Source: Lachnospiraceae bacterium (GTDB lineage: Bacteria > Bacillota > Clostridia > Lachnospirales > Lachnospiraceae). Taken from it: a stretch of DNA of 64,000 bases. Below the pieces are notes generated by a model. The model was given only the letters and a program-made list of their open reading frames with translations. It was not told the origin of the DNA and searched no databases. The translations under genes were made by a program, and so were the position numbers. The DNA is taken from contig CABIXN010000002.1 in the NCBI GenBank assembly GCA_902362715.1, positions 671,449-735,448 of the forward strand. Reading direction: 5' to 3'. Shown piece after piece: positions 19,113 to 26,032 of the stretch (position 1 is the first letter of the stretch; every line of letters begins with the position of its first letter).

Positions 19113-19192
19113 AGTTCTTCACCTTGGTGATACTTCTTAAATCACAGATTTAAGAAGAGACCCGTATTGGGTGAAGAATAGGATTCTTCACC
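19097..19192 (+). promoter_or_regulatory. Three tandem hairpins at the rpoA-rplQ junction
   Basis: Hairpin 1: CCAAGGTGAAGAA (19097-19109) with TTCTTCACCTTGG (19115-19127), including the rpoA stop codon. Hairpin 2: CTTCTTAAATC (19133-19143) with GATTTAAGAAG (19147-19157). Hairpin 3: GGTGAAGAAT (19170-19179) with ATTCTTCACC (19183-19192), a near copy of hairpin 1. All stems are perfect. The remaining sequence to rplQ (19193-19366) shows no gene. Confidence 0.7.
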
Positions 19193-19366
19193 TTGGTAGG
19201 GGGCAGTGGTTTTGATTTTTTTAACATAACTCATACAGATGGCCGGAAGAGTAAGTCCAAAGTGCATGTTCTAGTCAGCTCATGAGTGGATGAAACAATA
19301 AATGGCATTCGGTATATAAGTCCAAAGAAGCGATGCCGGATGTTCCACAAAATGGAGGAAATTAAA

Positions 19367-19903
19367 ATGGCTAAATATCGTAAATTAGGAAGAACATCTG
19401 ATCAGAGAAAAGCTTTAATCAGAAGTCAGGTAACAGCATTACTGTACAACGGAAGAATTATCACAACAGAAGCAAGAGCAAAAGAAGTTCGTAAAGTTGC
19501 TGAGAAATTAATTGCATCTGCAGTAAAAGAAAAAGATAATTTCGAAGAAGTAACAGTAAAAGCAAAAGTTGCCCGTAAAGATAAAGATGGCAAAAGAGTG
19601 AAAGAAGTTGTAGACGGTAAAAAAGTTACTGTTTATGATGAAGTTGACAAAACTATTCAGAAAGACATGCCATCCCGTCTTCATGCAAGAAGAGAAATGC
19701 TGAAAGTTCTTTACCCTGTAAAAGAAGTTCCGGCTAAAAATGCAGGAAGAAAGAAAAACACAAAAGAAGTAGATCTGGTAAATAAATTATTTACAGAAGT
19801 TGCACCGAAATACGTTGACCGTAACGGCGGTTACACAAGAATCGTTAAAATCGGACCTCGTAAAGGTGACGGAGCAATGGAAGTAGTATTAGAACTTGTA
19901 TAA
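19367..19903 (+). CDS. rplQ: 50S ribosomal protein L17
   Basis: The protein has 178 residues, longer than the usual 115-130 because of an insertion rich in Lys and acidic residues (about residues 60-125) between the N-terminal MAKYRKLGRTSDQRKALIRS block and the C-terminal NGGYTRIVKIGPRKGDGA block. Start chosen at 19367 with TGGAGG upstream; the frame extension to 19286 lacks family similarity. It is the last gene of the super-operon. Confidence 0.97.
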   Translation: MAKYRKLGRTSDQRKALIRSQVTALLYNGRIITTEARAKEVRKVAEKLIASAVKEKDNFEEVTVKAKVARKDKDGKRVKEVVDGKKVTVYDEVDKTIQKDMPSRLHARREMLKVLYPVKEVPAKNAGRKKNTKEVDLVNKLFTEVAPKYVDRNGGYTRIVKIGPRKGDGAMEVVLELV

Positions 19904-19988
19904 TCTACAAGCCATGCGATAAAACAGAAGCCGGAAATCAAGCAGAAAGTTTTTACTAGCTGAGTTGATTTCCGGCTTCTGTTTTATC
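19904..19988 (+). terminator. Long palindrome after rplQ, probable operon terminator
   Basis: GATAAAACAGAAGCCGG plus AAATCAA (19918-19941) is perfectly complementary to 19965-19988: a 24-bp stem, A-rich on the 5' side and T-rich on the 3' side, with a 23-nt loop. The preceding 14 nt (19904-19917) pair with 20031-20044. Such a stem should stop transcription of the ribosomal operon. Confidence 0.7.
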
Positions 19989-20449
19989 ATAAGGCGCCAG
20001 CCTTCAGGGAGAAACCGAAGGTTTCGACCTGCATGGCTTGTAGATAGAAATGGGAGGAAGAGGAAATCAAGCAGAAAGTTTTTACTAGCTGAGTTGATTT
20101 CCGGCTTCTGTTTTATCATAAGGCGCCAGCCCTCAGGGAGAAACCGAAGGTTTGGACCTGCATGGCTTGTAGGTGGAAAAGGAGGGAAGAGGAAATCAAG
20201 CAGAAAGTTTTTACTAGCTGAGTTGATTTCCGGCTTCTGTTTTATCATAAGGCGCCAGCCCTCAGGGAGAAACCGAAGGTTTGGACCTGCATGGCTTGTA
20301 GGTGGAAAAGGAGGGAAGAGGAAATCAAGCAGAAAGTTTTTACTAGCTGAATTGATTTCCGGCTTCTGTTTTATCATAAGGCGCCAGCCTTCAGGGAGAA
20401 ACCGAAGGTTTGGACCTGCATGGCTTGTAGATAGAAATGGGAGGAAGAG
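19934..20449 (+). repeat. Four tandem 129-bp repeats
   Basis: Units begin GAAATCAAGCAGAAAG at 19934, 20063, 20192 and 20321, an exact 129-bp period, and are nearly identical. Each carries GGAAATCAA...TTGATTTCC, a GAAACC/GGTTTC-type hairpin, the block GCATGGCTTGTAG and a purine-rich GGGAGGAAGAGG or GGAGGGAAGAGG. The last copy supplies the ribosome binding site of the next gene. Frames open on both strands across the block only reflect the multiple-of-three period. Confidence 0.95.
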
Positions 20450-20458
20450 GAGCATGTT

Positions 20459-21085
20459 ATGACATATTTGGATAGTTTATTGATGCAGAGACAGAAAATT
20501 GCCGTAATTTCTGATAAACCATTGGAACGAGAAAAGCTGGAGACGGTTATTGAAGCAGGCCGTCTAGCTCCCTATGCGGGTCTGGCTCAGAAAAATACGG
20601 ATACTTTCAGGCATTTTTTTGTTATAAAAAGAGGAAGCCGGACCGCCAGAGAACTAGAGCAGCTTTGCAGCAGACAAAGAATTTTAGAGTCAAAACGTAT
20701 TTATGAAGAAGGACTGGATCAAAAATATCAGCCGGCAGCTTTTATGGCTGAACATTTCAAGGATGGAGGGGCAGGAGATGTTTTTTCCAGTCCCTGGCTG
20801 ATTGTAATAGCGGAGAGAGGGGCTTATCCGGCCAGAGAAGAGGTTTGCCTTGGGTATGTTATGGAAAACATGTGGCTGAAGGCAACTGAGCTTCAAATTG
20901 CCTTTAAACCCTGTTCTATTGTCAGTGATATAAAGGATAAAGTTTCTCTGCAGAAACTATTGGGACTGGATTCTCAAGAACATTATGCGTTTGATGCCTG
21001 CAATATTGGATATCCAAAGGATGTGGTTAAGAAAAGAGAAAATCATAAGAAACCAACAGAACAGATTACTTATTTTACAGATTAG
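20459..21085 (+). CDS. Nitroreductase family protein
   Basis: The protein has 208 residues. The N-terminal segment with PLEREKLETVIEAGRLAPYAG fits the FMN-binding start of nitroreductases (usually RRSIRxF...APSA...). The C-terminal half has GYVMENMWLKATELQIAF and ACNIGYPKD, which matches the family's conserved dimer helix and GYP motif. The usual arginine-rich first motif is weak, so substrate cannot be predicted. The start uses GGGAGGAAGAGG from the last 129-bp repeat. NhaC follows 26 nt later. Confidence 0.75.
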   Translation: MTYLDSLLMQRQKIAVISDKPLEREKLETVIEAGRLAPYAGLAQKNTDTFRHFFVIKRGSRTARELEQLCSRQRILESKRIYEEGLDQKYQPAAFMAEHFKDGGAGDVFSSPWLIVIAERGAYPAREEVCLGYVMENMWLKATELQIAFKPCSIVSDIKDKVSLQKLLGLDSQEHYAFDACNIGYPKDVVKKRENHKKPTEQITYFTD

Positions 21086-21111
21086 AGGAATGATAAAAGG
21101 AGGGGTATATT

Positions 21112-22425
21112 TTGGAAAAGGAGAGGGCAAACGGTTTTGCATTAATACCTATTATTGTATTTCTTGTTCTGTATGTTGGCAGCGGCATTTATTTTCAATA
21201 TGTAAAAGGTCAGGATCAGGGATTTTATGTAATGTCGGTGGTGGTAGCATTTACTATAGCCATTATTGTTGCTCTAATACAGAATCCGGGAAAGGATTTT
21301 GATGCAAAACTAAAGATTATGGCGAGAGGAATGGGAGATGAAAATATTATGATTATGATATTGATCTTTCTTCTGGCAGGAGCTTTCAGCAGCATTGCTA
21401 CAGCGGCAGGAGGTTCTGAAAGTATCGCTTATTTGTTGTTAAGTTTTATTCCGGCAAAACAGATGGTATTTGGTTTTTTTCTGATTTCTTGTATTTTGTC
21501 TATGGCAATGGGGACGTCAACCGGAACGATAACGGTTCTTGTTCCCATTGCAGTGGCGGCGGCAGGAGCGGCGGATTTGAATCTTCCACTGGTATTGGGG
21601 ACAATTATCGGAGGCGCGATGTTTGGGGACAATATGTCTTTTATTTCAGATACCACCATTGCGGCTACCAAAACGCAGGGCTGTGAAATGAAAGATAAGT
21701 TCCGGGCAAATTTTAAAATTGCGTTTCCGGCCGCAGTAGTTACAGGTGCGATTCTGCTATTTTTAAGTGGTGGTGCAGGTACAGTACAGCAGCATGAGTT
21801 TCAGATTCTGCAGGCAATACCTTATTTTGTAGTATTGGTTATGGCTTTAATCGGTATGAATGTTCTGCTGGTTCTAGGAATAGGCATTATTTTGTTTTCT
21901 CTGATTGGTCTGATTACTCAGCCGGGATTTGATATTCCACTGATTTTTACCAGTATGGGTGAAGGAACCAAAGGAATGTTTGAAACAATCATAGTAGCTG
22001 TCTTAGTAGCGGCTTTGGGAGCATTGATAAAAGAAAACGGAGGTTTTGCCTATGTTCTGGCTGTGATAAAGCGGCGTTTCCGAGGGAAAAGCGGCGGACA
22101 GGCTGGGATTGCTGTGCTGTCATCAGCTATGGATGTTGCAACCGGCAATAATACGGTGGCCATTGTTATGGCAGCACCTATAGCAAAAGAAATTAGTCTG
22201 GAATACGGGATTACACCTCAGAAAACGGCGTCTTTATTAGATATTTTTACCTGTATCTGGCAGGGAATTATTCCCTATGGGGCACAGATGCTGATTGCCA
22301 TAGGACTGGTATCGGGCTTTGGAGTTACGGCTTTTGATGTCATTCCGCATTTATATTATATTTTTGCACTTTTTATATGTGCGGTAATCAGTATTATTAT
22401 TCCTGAAAAAGGAAGGCATATGTAG
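21112..22425 (+). CDS. Na+/H+ antiporter, NhaC family
   Basis: The protein has 437 residues with about eleven hydrophobic segments, and starts at a TTG behind AAAGGAGGGG. Family features include GTSTGTITVLVPIA, GGAMFGDNMSFISDTTIAAT and a second half beginning with AMDVATGNNTVAIVMAAPIA. It likely exchanges Na+ (or an organic substrate) for protons across the cytoplasmic membrane. It may be co-transcribed with the nitroreductase. Confidence 0.85.
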   Translation: MEKERANGFALIPIIVFLVLYVGSGIYFQYVKGQDQGFYVMSVVVAFTIAIIVALIQNPGKDFDAKLKIMARGMGDENIMIMILIFLLAGAFSSIATAAGGSESIAYLLLSFIPAKQMVFGFFLISCILSMAMGTSTGTITVLVPIAVAAAGAADLNLPLVLGTIIGGAMFGDNMSFISDTTIAATKTQGCEMKDKFRANFKIAFPAAVVTGAILLFLSGGAGTVQQHEFQILQAIPYFVVLVMALIGMNVLLVLGIGIILFSLIGLITQPGFDIPLIFTSMGEGTKGMFETIIVAVLVAALGALIKENGGFAYVLAVIKRRFRGKSGGQAGIAVLSSAMDVATGNNTVAIVMAAPIAKEISLEYGITPQKTASLLDIFTCIWQGIIPYGAQMLIAIGLVSGFGVTAFDVIPHLYYIFALFICAVISIIIPEKGRHM

Positions 22426-22683
22426 ATATAAGGTTATATATGTGGGTTTTATCTACAAAAACCGACAAACAAATCATTCTTATTCTATTATTATGGTAGG
22501 AATTTGTGCAATCTTGACACGAAAAAGGTATTCTATTGTCATCTTACGCTTGAGCCGGTAAAAGCTAAAGGAGAGGAGGGTTTTTAAGGCACTTTAACGG
22601 TAATAAGGTCAATTTTTTGCAAAATAAATGATATGTTACGGGTGAAAGCAGCACAAAGGAAAGTTGTAGAAGGGAATTTTAAA

Positions 22684-24066
22684 ATGAGAGGGAAAGAAAA
22701 AACAATCCGTCTGCTGTTTATAAGATATTACTTTTATCTTGTGCTGGGGGCGGTAATTATTGTTGGGTTCTGCTTTACATTATTTAGTGTTATGGGGAAA
22801 TCAGAAATGATTGGTACTGCTGCTTACCATACGCAGCAGATTGAAAGGCAGTATGAAGCTATACAGGAAGCCGATGATGTGAATGGTTCTGTTATTCCTG
22901 ATGCTTGTCAATATGTGGTGTTTGACCGAAATGGCAAAACCGTGGACGGCAATATTCCGGATAGTGAAATTTCTGTGGCCTGGAACGCGGTATTAGGTAA
23001 TCTGCATAAAGAAGGAGATTACCACTATATTACGATTCAGAGAAAAAATGAAGAGATCTGCGTACTTCGTTATCAATCTGTATCCGATTTTCAATTGGAA
23101 AATCGGGAATGGACAGAGTTCAATCCTAATCATGCGCTTATTATTGCCGGTTCAGCTGCTTTTGGCGGGCTGGCTTTTACACTGATCTTAAAACTTTCAA
23201 AAGTATTGTCGCGAAAGCTGAGAGTTTTAGCAGGGGTGCTGGAGCAGGCGGCGGGTGAAGATCTGAATGTTCATCTGGAACATAGTCAGATCCGTGAGAT
23301 AGATTCTGTTATGAATGCGGCAGGCAGAATGTGCGATATAATAAAGCATTCAAAGCAGCAGCAGTGGGAGATTGAGCAGGCTAGAAGAGAGCAGATATCA
23401 GCGCTGGCCCATGATATTAAGACACCGCTGACAGTAGTTGGCGGTAATGCGGAATTACTAGAGGACACCCCGTTAAATGAAGATCAGATTCAGCATGTGC
23501 AGTTTATTGAAAAGTGTACAGAACAGATTGGAGATTATATCCGTCAGCTGATTGATGTTTCCAAATCTCAGAATCAGTATACACTTCAGAAAGAGATCCT
23601 GGAAGCAGAAGACTTTTTGGATCAGCTAAGAGAAGATGCCCAGGGACTTTGTATGGCAAAAGAGTTAGAGCTGGTCTTTGAGACAGAGCATGAGCTTGGA
23701 TATGTGGATTGTGATATGGAGAGGCTTCTGCGGGCCTGTATGAATATAGTTTCAAATGGTGCGGATTATACGCCGGTCCATGGAAAGCTATTTATCTCAG
23801 CTAAAAGCCGGGGAGAAGAGTTGGAAATCTGTATTACTGACAGCGGCAGAGGATTTTCTGAGAAAGCACTGAAATCGGCTGTTGAAAAGTTTTTTACAGA
23901 GGAAAGAGAATATTTTGGTACAGCCCATTACGGAATGGGGATGTATATTGCCAATCATATTGTTATCTATCATGGCGGATACCTGACACTGCAAAATTCG
24001 GATAAGACAGGCGGAGCAATGGTGACGATACACCTTCCCAGGATCCTAGAAGATGATATTTCCTAA
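22684..24066 (+). CDS. Sensor histidine kinase without a cognate regulator
   Basis: The protein has 460 residues. Two membrane segments (about 10-33 and 150-170) flank an extracytoplasmic domain of about 115 residues. The DHp box is SALAHDIKTPLTVVGGNAEL (His about 243), with ATPase boxes MNIVSNGADYTP, DSGRGFS and HYGMGMYIA. This resembles kinases of bacitracin/lantibiotic sensing systems. The ATG at 22684 is favoured by GAAGGGAA upstream; 22633 is an alternative. No response regulator lies beside it. The 258-nt upstream gap contains a strong AAAGGAGAGGAGGG (about 22567-22580) with no start codon after it, possibly a relic. Confidence 0.85.
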   Translation: MRGKEKTIRLLFIRYYFYLVLGAVIIVGFCFTLFSVMGKSEMIGTAAYHTQQIERQYEAIQEADDVNGSVIPDACQYVVFDRNGKTVDGNIPDSEISVAWNAVLGNLHKEGDYHYITIQRKNEEICVLRYQSVSDFQLENREWTEFNPNHALIIAGSAAFGGLAFTLILKLSKVLSRKLRVLAGVLEQAAGEDLNVHLEHSQIREIDSVMNAAGRMCDIIKHSKQQQWEIEQARREQISALAHDIKTPLTVVGGNAELLEDTPLNEDQIQHVQFIEKCTEQIGDYIRQLIDVSKSQNQYTLQKEILEAEDFLDQLREDAQGLCMAKELELVFETEHELGYVDCDMERLLRACMNIVSNGADYTPVHGKLFISAKSRGEELEICITDSGRGFSEKALKSAVEKFFTEEREYFGTAHYGMGMYIANHIVIYHGGYLTLQNSDKTGGAMVTIHLPRILEDDIS

Positions 24067-24165
24067 GAGAAAAGCACATACCGGTGAATTTATAAAAACA
24101 AACTTCGTGTGATGATGCGCAGTTCGCGGAGAGGAATTTAGCGTTTCACGCAACGCTGGCGCGCC

Positions 24166-24195
24166 AAGAATCCTGCTGACAGGATTCTTTTTTAT
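24166..24195 (+). terminator. Rho-independent terminator after the histidine kinase
   Basis: AAGAATCCTG (24166-24175), CTGA loop, CAGGATTCTT (24180-24189) then TTTTAT. The stem is perfect. The rest of the 315-nt gap (24067-24381) holds no gene that I can see. Confidence 0.85.
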
Positions 24196-24381
24196 TTGCC
24201 AGGAAACTCCTCTGGTTTTTCTGGCAGATAAAAGTACTTGGTGGAAAAATTGCATTGTGGGAGAATAGAAAATACGGATGAGCAGGCAGAAACATGACTG
24301 CCCGGAAAGTAAAAATTTTTATGGCAGGATATCCGGACGTTGGTTATAATAAGACATATAAACAATGACGGGAGGTTTTTT

Positions 24382-25290
24382 ATGGAACAGCAGATTTTTA
24401 CCAATGAACATATTTTATCCTGGCTTCAGTATTTTGCGAAACATACGGCTATTGACCTTGAAAAGGTGAAAATTCTTGATATTACCCGCAAGAATAAGAA
24501 TTTGATTCCAACGGTAGAGTCTCATAAAACAGTACTGGTATTTACAGAGGCCGGTGTGCCGGATATTTTTTACCGTATGTGGAATGCGGGGCTTGGTGAA
24601 TGTGAAGTCTGGTACAATGAAGGCTCAGAGCCGGAAGGGGAGATGAAGCATGATAAAGTATCCGATATGATTAATCACGGCATTAACGCCTCGGCGGGAA
24701 TGCTGATTATAAATCCCCAGGCCCGCAATACATATAAAATCGGTATGGACAATCATAATTTTACCCGTGGTTCCATCCAGTATGTGGGCAGTGAGATACG
24801 TGCTGTAATTTTAAATAAAATGCATGTAGGGCTTCAGGATGATATATGGGTCATTGGAGGAGAAAGTATTGCGATAGAAGCTGCTATTATTGCCAGTGAG
24901 GGCAGTATTGTTGCAGTGGAGTACCGCCAGGATGACCGCAACACACTGGAGGGGAATATAGAACATTTCGGGCTTCAGAATATTTCTATTGTAGATCATG
25001 TGGATGATGAGACTGTAAAAGGACATCCGGTGCCGTCTCTTGCATTTTTGGTGGCGTCAGCCAGTATGGAGCAGGAGATTGAGTGTCTGATGAGACTGAA
25101 TCCTCAAATTGAAATTGTGGTATATACTCTGGATTTTCAGGTTGCGGCAAATCTGTCGAAAATATTTGAAGGATATGGAATAAAAGATGTGGAGGTAATT
25201 CAGATCGCGGTCTCAAAACTGAACAGTAAAAATTCATTTGTTCATCAGCCTGCACCCTGGATTATTTCCGGGAAAGCCGTTGGGCATTAA
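24382..25290 (+). CDS. CbiT/CobL-like methyltransferase-fold protein, degenerate SAM site
   Basis: The protein has 302 residues. The middle (about 125-215) reads SEIRAVILNKMHVGLQDDIWVIGGESIAIEAAIIASEGSIVAVEY in outline and follows precorrin C15-methyltransferases (CbiT, or the C-terminal half of CobL) closely. But the glycine-rich SAM loop, usually D-I-G-x-G-x-G-S, is V-I-G-G-E-S-I here, so cofactor binding is doubtful. The N-terminal 120 residues look like a worn CbiE-type half. No other cobalamin genes are nearby. The ATG has GGGAGG upstream. Function unknown. Confidence 0.6.
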   Translation: MEQQIFTNEHILSWLQYFAKHTAIDLEKVKILDITRKNKNLIPTVESHKTVLVFTEAGVPDIFYRMWNAGLGECEVWYNEGSEPEGEMKHDKVSDMINHGINASAGMLIINPQARNTYKIGMDNHNFTRGSIQYVGSEIRAVILNKMHVGLQDDIWVIGGESIAIEAAIIASEGSIVAVEYRQDDRNTLEGNIEHFGLQNISIVDHVDDETVKGHPVPSLAFLVASASMEQEIECLMRLNPQIEIVVYTLDFQVAANLSKIFEGYGIKDVEVIQIAVSKLNSKNSFVHQPAPWIISGKAVGH

Positions 25291-25385
25291 GAAAGCTTCT
25301 GAATGAAAAGATTGTCATTATCGCTTTTTATTATGGATATGAAACGGAGAATAAAAAGACAGGTGATTTTAAACAGAGAGGAATA

Positions 25386-25427
25386 AAACAAAAAGGGGAC
25401 AACTGGTTTAGCGCCGGCTGTCCCTTT
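25386..25427 (-). terminator. Terminator of the hemerythrin gene
   Basis: On the minus strand AAAGGGACA pairs with TGTCCCCTTT (one bulged G) and is followed by TTGTTTT. The preceding 95 nt between the CbiT-like gene and this hairpin show no gene. Confidence 0.75.
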
Positions 25428-25431
25428 GCAT

Positions 25432-25854
25432 TTATAGTCTGGAAGGATTATCTACAATAAAACGATACTCGGCTACAGAGCGGTCAAAGCCCTGGATATG
25501 AGTATACAGCCATTCGATTACTTTGTTGTTTAACTGTTCCACAAATGCAGGGGATGGACCTTCCTCTTCCTCCAGCATATGGAAAAGATCTGTAACTGTA
25601 TTTTTCAAAATTTCATGCTGCTTTTTGTGATCGGCAATGCCCGGATAGTTAATTTCCTCCTGGAGCTTTTCTTCTGCGGAAAAATGATAGTCCACATAAT
25701 CGCTTAAATAATTCAGCATTTTTACGGCAGCAAGCTTCTCACCGCTTGTTTCAATGCTTTTTAAAAGCTGGTTGATTTTATCAATCAGTTCTTTATGCTG
25801 GCTGTCAATCATTTCGTTGCCGGTAATGAGATTATCTGTAAATTCTGCTTTCAT
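25432..25854 (-). CDS. Bacteriohemerythrin
   Basis: The protein has 140 residues, a single hemerythrin domain with all seven di-iron ligands in place: His20, His57, Glu61, His76, His80, His119 and Asp124. It should bind O2 reversibly at a di-iron site in the cytosol, serving O2 sensing, storage or detoxification in an anaerobe. The ATG follows GGAGG. The gene stands alone, with its own promoter and terminator. Confidence 0.92.
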   Translation of the reverse strand: MKAEFTDNLITGNEMIDSQHKELIDKINQLLKSIETSGEKLAAVKMLNYLSDYVDYHFSAEEKLQEEINYPGIADHKKQHEILKNTVTDLFHMLEEEEGPSPAFVEQLNNKVIEWLYTHIQGFDRSVAEYRFIVDNPSRL

Positions 25855-25878
25855 TTTGATTCCTCCATTATTTTTATT

Positions 25879-25907
25879 TATCTAACTATAATAATATATT
25901 TTGGCAA
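25879..25907 (-). promoter_or_regulatory. Putative promoter of the hemerythrin gene
   Basis: On the minus strand TTGCCA (25902-25907), 17-bp spacer, TAGATA (25879-25884), about 25 bp before the ATG. The -10 is weak. Confidence 0.35.
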
Positions 25908-26032
25908 TAAATTCTATAGAAAATACACAGGAATGGCTGATATAATGAACCAGGAAGTGATATAAAAAGATTCAGATTCTCAAGGTATCTGGATTCTATA
26001 TTTAAAATATAAAATGGGAGGGTGGAAAAAAT

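Noticed and set aside
9362..20449. Regular repeats considered as CRISPR arrays
   Set aside because: The whole 106-129-bp units are repeated, with no unique spacers, and no cas genes are present.
19889..20462. Open frames of 165-188 codons on both strands with 43-residue repeats
   Set aside because: They only mirror the 129-bp DNA repeat. There is no start signal, and the sequence is palindromic and intergenic.
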